Below are positions 7,764 through 14,303 of a stretch of 64,000 nt of DNA, piece by piece (position 1 is the first letter of the stretch; the number at the start of each line of letters is the position of its first letter). The notes beneath the pieces are model-generated. The model was given only the letters and a program-made list of their open reading frames with translations, was not told the DNA's origin and searched no databases. The translations under genes and the position numbers were made by a program. Source of the stretch: Bradyrhizobium sp. Y36. GTDB taxonomy: Bacteria > Pseudomonadota > Alphaproteobacteria > Rhizobiales > Xanthobacteraceae. The stretch is from NCBI RefSeq assembly GCF_002531575.1, contig NZ_NWTI01000006.1:124001-188000 (forward strand). The letters are read 5' to 3'.

Positions 7764-8890
7764 CCAGGATCCTGCTTGCGCTCGTCCTGCTGCTGTCGGC
7801 TGCCGGCGCCCACGCCGCCGTCCGCATCAAGGACATCGCGGACATCAAGGGCTTGCGCGAAAACCAGATCGTCGGCTACGGCCTCGTCATCGGCCTGAAC
7901 GGCACCGGCGACACGCTGCGCAACGCTCCGTTCACGGAGCAGTCCCTGCAGTCGATGCTCGAGAACATGGGCATCAACGTCCGGAACGAGACCACCAGCA
8001 CCAACAATCCTCCGCGCCCGACCACGCTGCGCACCCGCAACGTCGCGGCCGTGATGGTGACCGCGGACCTGACGCCCTCGATCGGGCCCGGCGAGCGCAT
8101 GGACGTCACCGTGTCGTCGCTCGGCGATGCGACCTCGCTGCTCGGCGGCACGCTGGTGATGACCTCGCTGCGGGCGGCGGACGGCGCCGTCTATGCGGTC
8201 GCGCAGGGCGCGATCACGGTCGCCGGCTACAGCGTCGGCGGCCAGGCGCAGAATGTCAGCCAGGGCACGCCGACGGCCGGGCGCATTCCGAACGGGGCGC
8301 TGGTCGAGCGGGAGGTGCATGGAAGTCTCCATGAGATGGAGTTCCTGGTGCTGCAGCTCAAGAATCCGGACTTCGTTACGGCAACGCGCATCCTCGACGC
8401 CATCAACCGTTTTGCCGGCGGACGCTACCGCGCGCAGATCGCTTTCGAGCGCGACTACCGGACCATCGTGCTGTCGAAGCCGCGCCACATCGGTCCGGTG
8501 CGATTCCTCGCCGAGATCGGCGAGCTGACCGTCGAGCCGGACACGCCGGCGCGGGTGGTGATAAACGAGCGCACCGGCACGGTCGTGATCGGGCGCGACG
8601 TGCGGATATCGACCGTCGCGGTGACGCACGGCAATCTGACGGTCCGCGTCACGGAGATGCCCGTGGTGTCGCAGCCGGCGCCGTTCTCGCGAGGCCAGAC
8701 GGTGGTCGTGCCGCAGACCGTGGTCGAGGCCAACGAGGCCGGATCGCAGGTGGCGATCCTCAGCGGGGTCGATTTGCAGCGCCTGGTGCGCGGGCTGAAC
8801 CAGATCGGCCTGAAACCGTCGGGCATCATCGCCATCCTCCAGGCGATCAAGACGGCTGGCGCGCTCCAGGCCGACGTCATCGTGCAATGA
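7760..8890 (+). CDS. flgI: Flagellar P-ring protein FlgI
   Basis: FlgI polymerises into the periplasmic P-ring around the rod. The 376-residue product has a signal peptide (MTRILLALVLLLSAAGAHA) followed at once by the conserved mature start VRIKDIADIKGLRENQIVGYG and GLNGTGDTL. The interior shows AAVMVTADLTPSIGPGERMDVTVSSLGDA and LVMTSLRAADGAVYAVAQGA, and the C-terminus GLNQIGLKPSGIIAILQAIKTAGALQADV. It is translationally coupled to flgA by an overlapping stop/start. Confidence 0.95.
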   Translation: MTRILLALVLLLSAAGAHAAVRIKDIADIKGLRENQIVGYGLVIGLNGTGDTLRNAPFTEQSLQSMLENMGINVRNETTSTNNPPRPTTLRTRNVAAVMVTADLTPSIGPGERMDVTVSSLGDATSLLGGTLVMTSLRAADGAVYAVAQGAITVAGYSVGGQAQNVSQGTPTAGRIPNGALVEREVHGSLHEMEFLVLQLKNPDFVTATRILDAINRFAGGRYRAQIAFERDYRTIVLSKPRHIGPVRFLAEIGELTVEPDTPARVVINERTGTVVIGRDVRISTVAVTHGNLTVRVTEMPVVSQPAPFSRGQTVVVPQTVVEANEAGSQVAILSGVDLQRLVRGLNQIGLKPSGIIAILQAIKTAGALQADVIVQ

Positions 8891-8905
8891 TGCACAAGCG
8901 TCGTG

Positions 8906-8922
8906 CAAGCTTGGTCGCTCAA
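8906..8922 (+). promoter_or_regulatory. Promoter-like box upstream of motE
   Basis: CAAGCTTGGTCGCTCAA matches the left half of the flagellar box well and the right half weakly (CAA in place of TAG). It ends 35 nt before ATG 8958 and may give motE-fliP an internal promoter. Confidence 0.35.
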
Positions 8923-8957
8923 TGCTCAGGTCTCGACCGAGAATCGCACGCGGCCCG

Positions 8958-9725
8958 ATGCTGAAGCTGGATCACAAAGCCAAACTCCTTCTGCTGGTCG
9001 CGGCATCATTGCTCGCGAGCACCGCGTCCGTGCTCGCGCTGGACGAGGCCAAGCCGTCGAAGCCGCTCAATCTGCTCTCCTTCGCGCGCGCCCGCGCAGC
9101 CGGACCGCAGAAGCCTCAGCCGGTCACGACAGCACCAAGCGGCAACGCGTCGGTCCAGGCGACTGCATGGGCCGCCGAGGACTCCGGTCCCGCGGTCACC
9201 GGCGCGGTGCCTGCTGCCGAGACGCCGGCGCCCGCGCCTGCACCCGTACCGGTACGTCCGGCCAAACCCGGCAGCGTCACGGCGCCGCCGAAGCCGGCAC
9301 CGCCGCAGGCGGCAGCGTCGACCGAGAACGAGGTCGCCCTGTTCTGCAGCAACGTCGCCGATCCCGCCGCCGATGCGAGGCTGGCCTGGCAGCTCAAGGA
9401 GCTGCAAAAGGCCGAGACCCTGCTCCGCGAGCGGATCGCCGAAGTGGAAGCCAAGCGCGCCGAATACGAGCAGTGGATGGCGCTGCGCGACGACTTCCTG
9501 AAGAAGGCCGAAGCGAGCGTCGTCGAGATCTATTCGCGCATGAAGCCCGACGCCGCGGCCACCCAGATTGCCGGCATGGCGGACGAGACGGCCGCCGCCG
9601 TGCTCGCCAAGCTCAGCCCGAGGAGCTCGAGCGCGATCTTCAACGAGATGGATACGGCACGCGCGGCACACCTTGCCGATCTGCTCGGCGGGATGCGTCG
9701 CGTGGACGACGGAAAGACCAAATAG
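8958..9725 (+). CDS. motE: MotE-like periplasmic protein (MotC chaperone, MgtE/FliG-fold)
   Basis: In Sinorhizobium MotE is a periplasmic chaperone needed for folding of MotC and so for motor function. The 255-residue product has a signal peptide (KLLLLVAASLLASTASVLA), a long Pro/Ala-rich linker (residues ~45-130), a charged helix (LKELQKAETLLRERIAEVEAKRAEYEQW) and a C-terminal MgtE-N/FliG-like helical domain (IYSRMKPDAAATQIAGMADETAAAVLAKLSPRSSSAIFNEMDTARAAHLADLLGGM). Position between flgI and flgH is the rhizobial one. Start ATG 8958 fits the signal peptide and the spacing to the upstream box; ATG 8922 is possible. Confidence 0.82.
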   Translation: MLKLDHKAKLLLLVAASLLASTASVLALDEAKPSKPLNLLSFARARAAGPQKPQPVTTAPSGNASVQATAWAAEDSGPAVTGAVPAAETPAPAPAPVPVRPAKPGSVTAPPKPAPPQAAASTENEVALFCSNVADPAADARLAWQLKELQKAETLLRERIAEVEAKRAEYEQWMALRDDFLKKAEASVVEIYSRMKPDAAATQIAGMADETAAAVLAKLSPRSSSAIFNEMDTARAAHLADLLGGMRRVDDGKTK

Positions 9726-10433
9726 ATGACGAAGCCGATCCTCATCCTCCCGCTCGTCCTGACGTCCGTGCTGCTGGCGGGATGCCTGCATGATCCGGCC
9801 GAGGTCCTGACCGGCCCGCAGATGTCGCCGGTCGGTAGCGGCCTCCGGACCCAGGCCGAACCGATCCCGGTGACGCCGCGCATGCGCACGCCCGTCAGCT
9901 ATCGCTCGACCTGGGACGACGGCACCGATCTCTACCGCGATCCGCGCGCCCGGCGCACCGGCGACGTCGTGACGGTGATCATCTCGATGCAGGACAAGGC
10001 CAAGCTCGACAACAAGACCGGCCGCTCGCGCGATTCGCAGGTCAAGTTCGGGCTCGACTGGCTGATGGACGTTGCGGGGTGGAGCGACAAGGGATCGACC
10101 AACGCCAATCTCAGCACCAACACGCAGATCAAGGGCAACGGCCAGATCGACCGCACCGAGGACATCAAGCTCTCGATCGCCGCCATCGTCACCGACGTGT
10201 TGCCGAACGGCAATATGATGATCAGCGGCTCGCAGGAATTTCGAGTCAACACGGAGATGCGCGTGCTCAACGTCGGCGGCATCGTGCGTCCGCGCGATAT
10301 CTCGCGCACCAACACGATCTCCTACGAGAAGATCGCCGAGGCGCGCGTGTCTTATGGCGGTCGGGGAAATCTGTCCGACGTGCAGCAGCCTGGATGGGGA
10401 CATCGGATCTATGACGCCGTGGCACCATTCTGA
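9726..10433 (+). CDS. flgH: Flagellar L-ring lipoprotein FlgH
   Basis: FlgH forms the outer-membrane L-ring. The 235-residue product has a lipoprotein signal with lipobox LLAGC (acylated Cys20) and the family core TDLYRDPRARRTGDVVTVIISMQDKAKLDNKTGRSR, then AAIVTDVLPNGNMMISGSQEFRVNTEMRVLNVGGIVRPRDISRTNTI. It starts directly after the motE stop. Confidence 0.95.
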   Translation: MTKPILILPLVLTSVLLAGCLHDPAEVLTGPQMSPVGSGLRTQAEPIPVTPRMRTPVSYRSTWDDGTDLYRDPRARRTGDVVTVIISMQDKAKLDNKTGRSRDSQVKFGLDWLMDVAGWSDKGSTNANLSTNTQIKGNGQIDRTEDIKLSIAAIVTDVLPNGNMMISGSQEFRVNTEMRVLNVGGIVRPRDISRTNTISYEKIAEARVSYGGRGNLSDVQQPGWGHRIYDAVAPF

Positions 10434-10472
10434 AGTTCGCGCCGGCACGGCCGGGCGAGGGCAGGGGACGTC

Positions 10473-10916
10473 ATGCGCCTGATCGCGGCCATCGTGGTGC
10501 TGACCCTGGTCGCGATCGGTGCGGGCGCGCTGGCCGGCCTGCATCTGTTTGCGACCGCCGAGCGCGTCGCCGACGCGAAGAAGAGCGCGACCCCGCCGCC
10601 GATCGCCTCGAGCTACGCCGGCAGCGCGCGCTTGCGGAAACTGTCTCCGATCGTGACCAATCTCGGCGCGCCGGCCAACAACTGGGCCCGCATCGAAGCC
10701 TCGATGGTGACCGAGAGCATGAACGACGAGGAGGCCGGCATTCTGGCCGCGCATGTCAGCGAAGACATCGTCACTTACCTGCGGTCGGCGTCGGTTGCGC
10801 AGTTCGAGGGATCGCGCGGGCTCCAGCATCTGCGCGACGACCTCACCGAGCGCGCCAACGTCCGCTCGTCGGGCAAGATCCGTGAATTGATCATTGAGAC
10901 CTTGGTGATTCAGTGA
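10473..10916 (+). CDS. fliL: Flagellar basal-body protein FliL
   Basis: FliL is a single-pass inner-membrane protein that surrounds and stabilises the stator. The 147-residue product has an N-terminal membrane helix (IAAIVVLTLVAIGAGALAGLHLF) and a periplasmic domain ending DDLTERANVRSSGKIRELIIETLVIQ, which matches the FliL C-terminal signature. The paralog-like gene at 30776-31234 has the same fold signature. It overlaps fliP by 4 nt. Confidence 0.85.
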   Translation: MRLIAAIVVLTLVAIGAGALAGLHLFATAERVADAKKSATPPPIASSYAGSARLRKLSPIVTNLGAPANNWARIEASMVTESMNDEEAGILAAHVSEDIVTYLRSASVAQFEGSRGLQHLRDDLTERANVRSSGKIRELIIETLVIQ

Positions 10917-11653
10917 GAGTGAGAGTCCTGCTGCTCGCGTTGGTCCTGGTGGTGCTGCCCGAAGTGGCGCTCGCCCAGATTCCGGATCTCAACTCGCTGC
11001 TGCCGCCCGGAAACGGTTCGACCAGCGGCCGGATCATCCAGCTGATGGCCCTGATCACGGTGCTGTCGGTGGCGCCGGGGCTGCTCATCATGGTGACGAG
11101 CTTCACGCGGTTTGCGGTGGCGCTGTCGTTCCTGCGCGCCGGGCTCGGCCTGCAGACCACGCCGGCCAATCTGGTGCTGATCAGCCTCGCGCTGTTCATG
11201 ACCTTCTACGTGATGGCGCCGACCTTCGACCGCGCCTGGGAGACCGGCGTCCAGCCGCTGATGAAGAACGAGATCTCGGAAGAGCAGGCCTATCTGAAGA
11301 TCACCGATCCGTTTCGCGAGTTCATGCTGGCCCATGTTCGCGACAAGGATCTGCAGACCTTCGAGTCGCTCGCCGCGGAGAGCTTCCGCAAGAAATTCGA
11401 CGACAAGCGCGTCGATCTGCGCGTCATCATCCCGGCCTTCATGATCTCCGAGCTGAGGCGCTCGTTCGAGATCGGATTCCTCATCATCCTGCCGTTCCTC
11501 GTGATCGACATGATCGTGGCGACGCTGACCATGTCGATGGGCATGATGATGATGCCGCCGACGATCCTCGCGCTGCCGTTCAAGATGCTGTTCTTCGTGC
11601 TGATCGACGGCTGGAATCTGCTCGCCTCCGGACTGGTGCGCTCGTTCTCGTAG
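10913..11653 (+). CDS. fliP: Flagellar type III export protein FliP
   Basis: FliP forms, with FliQ and FliR, the export gate core. The 246-residue product carries a cleavable-type N-terminus (VLLLALVLVVLPEVALAQ), then SVAPGLLIMVTSFTRFAVALSFLRAGLG and FMTFYVMAPTFDRAWETGVQPL, and the C-terminal SFEIGFLIILPFLVIDMIVATLTMSMGMMMMPP. The likely start is GTG at 10913, overlapping the fliL stop; a second GTG six bases on is also possible. It ends the flgB-fliP unit before the flagellin leader region. Confidence 0.94.
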   Translation: MRVRVLLLALVLVVLPEVALAQIPDLNSLLPPGNGSTSGRIIQLMALITVLSVAPGLLIMVTSFTRFAVALSFLRAGLGLQTTPANLVLISLALFMTFYVMAPTFDRAWETGVQPLMKNEISEEQAYLKITDPFREFMLAHVRDKDLQTFESLAAESFRKKFDDKRVDLRVIIPAFMISELRRSFEIGFLIILPFLVIDMIVATLTMSMGMMMMPPTILALPFKMLFFVLIDGWNLLASGLVRSFS

Positions 11654-11680
11654 GTGCGGCGATCGCCTTGGCGCCCCGTC

Positions 11681-11732
11681 ATGGTTAGCGAAAGGTACCG
11701 TTCTATGGTTAGCGGTGGGTAATATTAACCAT
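11681..11732 (+). promoter_or_regulatory. Candidate activator sites upstream of lafA1: two direct and one inverted ATGGTTA
   Basis: ATGGTTAGCG occurs at 11681 and again at 11705 (24-nt period), and the reverse complement TAACCAT occurs at 11726-11732. They lie 40-95 nt upstream of the promoter-like box. A response regulator of the CtrA/LafR type is one candidate binder; this is inference. Confidence 0.4.
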
Positions 11733-11773
11733 CTGATATTGCTGAAGAATTCAAGCCGATCTTAATCCGGAAG

Positions 11774-11791
11774 CAAGATTCGGCGTGTTAG
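11774..11791 (+). promoter_or_regulatory. Promoter-like box upstream of lafA1
   Basis: CAAGATTCGGCGTGTTAG (one base longer than the other boxes) ends 9 nt before the first paired base of the structured flagellin leader, a placement consistent with a core promoter just upstream of the transcript 5' end. Confidence 0.5.
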
Positions 11792-11799
11792 CAATGCGG

Positions 11800-11913
11800 T
11801 ACGGCGGGTTGGACCCCACCCCTATCAGTCCAAAGGCATGATGCCGCCCCTCCGTACCGGTGCAAGTCCGGTATGTCCCCTGATGAAAATGTAACGCGTA
11901 CATAAAGGGACAT
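11800..11913 (+). ncRNA. Structured 5' leader of lafA1 (flg-Rhizobiales-type RNA) with SD-sequestering stem
   Basis: The leader can fold as a multi-stem junction. P1 pairs TACGG (11800-11804) with CCGTA (11852-11856). P2 pairs TTGGAC (11809-11814) with GTCCAA (11828-11833). P3 is GGCA-TGA-TGCC (11835-11845). P4 is CCGG-TGCAAGT-CCGG (11857-11871). A last stem pairs ATGTCCC (11873-11879) with GGGACAT (11907-11913), which covers the Shine-Dalgarno AAGGGA located 8 nt before ATG 11919. The lafA2 leader keeps the same stems with compensatory changes in P1 and P2. From memory this corresponds to the flg-Rhizobiales RNA motif. FlbT is the likely post-transcriptional partner by analogy with Caulobacter. 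Confidence 0.75.
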
Positions 11914-11918
11914 TCGCA

Positions 11919-12824
11919 ATGTCAAGCCTGCTCACGAACTCGTCCGCCATGACCGCGCTCCAGACCCTGCGGTCTGTCAGCTCGCAACTCTCCACCACGC
12001 AGAGCCGGATCTCCACCGGTCAGCGCGTGGCCACGGCCGCGGACAACGCCGCCTACTGGTCGATCGCGACCTCGATGCGCGCCGACAACGCCGCGCTCTC
12101 CGCCGTCTCCGACTCGCTCGGTCTGTCGGCCGCGACCGTCGACACCGAATACACCGCTCTGAACAAGGTGCTCGGCGACAGCAACTCCGGCCTGACCAAG
12201 CTGCAGTCGCTGCTGGTCGAAGCCAAGACCGCCGGCATCGATCGCACCAAGATCCAGTCGGAAATCACCCAGATCCAGCAGGACATGAAGAACGTCGCCG
12301 GCGCGGCGACCTTCAACGGCGTCAACTGGCTGAGCACGAACGCCTCCACGCCGACCACCGTCAACCTGGTGTCGTCGTTCTCGCGTGTCGGCTCCACCCC
12401 GACCACCAGCTCGATCACCGTGACGGTTGCCAACTACTCGCTCTACACCTCGTCCACGAGCGGCATCCTCGACACCGTGAGCGGCAGCGCCTCGGTCGAC
12501 AGCCTCAACATCGGTGCACTGACGGACTCGACCGCCGACCAGACCATTCTCGATGGTTACATCGCGAAGGTCACCGCAGCGATCGGCACGGTGTCGTCGG
12601 GTGCCGCCAACCTCGGCGCCATCAAGAACCGTATCTCGAACAACTCGGAGTTCGTGAAGTCGCTGATGGACTCGGTTGATCGTGGTATCGGCCAGCTCGT
12701 CGACGCCGACATGAACCAGGAGTCCACCCGCCTGGCGGCTCTCCAGGTCCAGCAGCAGCTCGGCGTTCAGGCGCTCTCGATCGCCAACAACAACAGCCAG
12801 AGCATCCTGTCGCTGTTCCGCTAA
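11919..12824 (+). CDS. lafA1: Flagellin, first of two tandem copies (lateral type)
   Basis: This is a filament subunit exported by the flagellar type III system. The 301-residue protein has the D0/D1 N-terminus (SSLLTNSSAMTALQTLRSV, then QSRISTGQRVATAADNAAYWSIATSMR) and the D1/D0 C-terminus ending LGVQALSIANNNSQSILSLFR, with only a short Ser/Thr-rich central domain and no large D2/D3 insert. It is very similar to the next gene over its whole length. It has AAGGGA 8 nt before the ATG, a structured leader, and its own rho-independent terminator, so each flagellin appears to be a separate transcript. The laf name follows the lateral system and is inferred. Confidence 0.93.
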   Translation: MSSLLTNSSAMTALQTLRSVSSQLSTTQSRISTGQRVATAADNAAYWSIATSMRADNAALSAVSDSLGLSAATVDTEYTALNKVLGDSNSGLTKLQSLLVEAKTAGIDRTKIQSEITQIQQDMKNVAGAATFNGVNWLSTNASTPTTVNLVSSFSRVGSTPTTSSITVTVANYSLYTSSTSGILDTVSGSASVDSLNIGALTDSTADQTILDGYIAKVTAAIGTVSSGAANLGAIKNRISNNSEFVKSLMDSVDRGIGQLVDADMNQESTRLAALQVQQQLGVQALSIANNNSQSILSLFR

Positions 12825-12841
12825 GTCCTAGACAGTCTGGG

Positions 12842-12877
12842 GGGCCGCGCTTCTCGCGAAGCGCGGCCCTTTCGTTT
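12842..12877 (+). terminator. Rho-independent terminator after lafA1
   Basis: A 12-bp perfect stem (GGGCCGCGCTTC with GAAGCGCGGCCC, loop TCGC) is followed by TTTCGTTT. It begins 18 nt after the flagellin stop codon. Confidence 0.88.
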
Positions 12878-12945
12878 GGCGCGTGCGCAGCGCGCCATGA
12901 TTTCGGTAGCTGTTGCGAAAGGATCACAGCGCCACAAGCCCCGCA

Positions 12946-12962
12946 CAAGCTTCGCGGGCTAG
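12946..12962 (+). promoter_or_regulatory. Promoter-like box upstream of lafA2
   Basis: CAAGCTTCGCGGGCTAG is close to the consensus of the eight boxes. It ends 9-10 nt before the first paired base of the second flagellin leader, the same geometry as at lafA1. Confidence 0.55.
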
Positions 12963-12970
12963 TCTGGCCG

Positions 12971-13081
12971 TTACGACGGGTTGGGTTCACGCGCATCGCC
13001 GCAACCCAAAGGCATGATGCCGCCCTGTCGTACCGGTGCAAGCCCGGTATGTCCCCATTCAATCTGTTTCCAAAGGGACAT
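12971..13081 (+). ncRNA. Structured 5' leader of lafA2 (flg-Rhizobiales-type RNA) with SD-sequestering stem
   Basis: The architecture is that of the lafA1 leader. P1 is TACGAC (12972-12977) with GTCGTA (13027-13032). P2 is TTGGGTT (12981-12987) with AACCCAA (13003-13009). P3 GGCATGATGCC (13011-13021) is identical to the first copy. P4 is CCGG-TGCAAGC-CCGG (13033-13047). The final stem pairs ATGTCCC (13049-13055) with GGGACAT (13075-13081), masking the AAAGGGA Shine-Dalgarno 8 nt before ATG 13087. The sequence between the two halves of this last stem is unrelated to that in the lafA1 leader, while the pairing segments are exact. Confidence 0.75.
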
Positions 13082-13086
13082 CAAAA

Positions 13087-13998
13087 ATGGCTTCCAGCCT
13101 GCTTACCAACTCCGCCGCTATGACTGCGCTGCAGACCCTCCGGAATGTCAGCGCCAGCCTGCAGACGACTGAAAACCGGATCTCCACCGGCCAGCGCGTC
13201 TCGACTGCGTCGGACAACTCCGCCTACTGGTCGATCGCGACCTCGATGCGCGCCGACAACGCCGCGCTCTCCGCCGTCTCCGACTCGCTCGGTCTGTCGG
13301 CTGCGACCGTCGACACCGAATACACCGCCCTGAACAAGGTCATCGGCGACCAGAACTCCGGCCTGACCAAGCTCCAGGCGCTGCTGGTCGAAGCCAAGAC
13401 CGCCGGCATCGACCGTACCAAGATCCAGTCGGAAATCACCCAGATCCAGCAGGACATGAAGAACGTCGCCAACGCGGCGACCTTCAACGGCGTCAACTGG
13501 CTGAGCACCAACGCCTCGACCCCGACCACCGTCAACCTGGTGTCGTCGTTCTCGCGCGTCGGCGCCACGCCGACGATCAACACCATCACGGTGACGGTTG
13601 CCAACTACTCGCTCTATACCTCGAGCACCAGCGGCATCCTCGACACGGTGAGCGGCAGCGCGTCGGTCGACAGCCTCAACATCGGTGCGCTGACCGACTC
13701 GGCCGCCCACCAGACCATCCTCGACGGCTACATCGCGCAGGTCACCGCCGCGATCAACACCGTCAGCCAGTCCGCCGCCAACCTCGGCGCCATCAAGAAC
13801 CGCATCTCCAACAACACCGAATTCGTGAAGTCGCTGATGGACTCGGTGGATCGTGGTATCGGCCAGCTCGTCGACGCCGACATGAACGCGGAATCGACCC
13901 GGCTCCAGGCGCTGCAGACCCAGCAGCAGCTCGGCGTTCAGGCGCTCTCGATCGCCAACCAGAACAGCCAGAGCATCCTGTCGCTGTTCCGCGGCTAA
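13087..13998 (+). CDS. lafA2: Flagellin, second tandem copy (lateral type)
   Basis: This filament subunit has 303 residues and starts MASSLLTNSAAMTALQTLRNV. It is nearly identical to the upstream copy from about residue 40 through the C-terminus, differing mainly in a few residues of the central region (TPTINTITVT against TPTTSSITVT, AAHQ against TADQ) and at the last residue. Start ATG 13087 is fixed by AAAGGGA at 8 nt and by homology; an in-frame GTG at 13036 lies inside the structured leader. The filament probably contains both flagellins, as in B. diazoefficiens lateral flagella. Confidence 0.93.
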   Translation: MASSLLTNSAAMTALQTLRNVSASLQTTENRISTGQRVSTASDNSAYWSIATSMRADNAALSAVSDSLGLSAATVDTEYTALNKVIGDQNSGLTKLQALLVEAKTAGIDRTKIQSEITQIQQDMKNVANAATFNGVNWLSTNASTPTTVNLVSSFSRVGATPTINTITVTVANYSLYTSSTSGILDTVSGSASVDSLNIGALTDSAAHQTILDGYIAQVTAAINTVSQSAANLGAIKNRISNNTEFVKSLMDSVDRGIGQLVDADMNAESTRLQALQTQQQLGVQALSIANQNSQSILSLFRG

Positions 13999-14016
13999 GC
14001 GGCGCTTTCGAAAACG

Positions 14017-14042
14017 ACCGTGCTCCCTCGAGGGAGCACGGT
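14017..14042 (+). terminator. Hairpin after lafA2, probable terminator
   Basis: An 11-bp perfect stem (ACCGTGCTCCC with GGGAGCACGGT, loop TCGA) begins 18 nt after the stop. There is no T run after it, so it may act as a 3' stability element instead of a classic intrinsic terminator. Confidence 0.6.
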
Positions 14043-14254
14043 CCCCGCCGTGACCGGCGGACGCGGCGGCACGTGACGTGCCCGCAATCGACCCCGACGC
14101 CAGACCTCGTACGGCCCGCCGCAACCGACCGCACCATGATGCGCCCGGAGCGACTGCGTGTTGCCGAAGAGATGATTGCGTCTCCAAGTTTCTTGTAAAA
14201 TTGCAACGCCGTGCCTGCGAACTGACACAATCGCGTCCTCGCGCAACCTTCAGA
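14043..14254. other. Intergenic DNA between lafA2 hairpin and fliF promoter region
   Basis: I see no gene here. Overlapping its right end, CAACCTT at 14244-14250 and AAGGTTG at 14256-14262 form a 7-bp inverted repeat with a 5-bp spacer, a possible protein-binding site. Confidence 0.4.
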
Positions 14255-14271
14255 CAAGGTTGGCAGCGGAG
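14255..14271 (+). promoter_or_regulatory. Weak promoter-like box upstream of fliF
   Basis: CAAGGTTGGCAGCGGAG resembles the motE box (CAAG, TTGG and position match) and ends 32 nt before ATG 14304. The right half is poor. Confidence 0.3.
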
Positions 14272-14303
14272 TGTCCTCTATGTTCGCATTGGTACGAGGT
14301 CAT

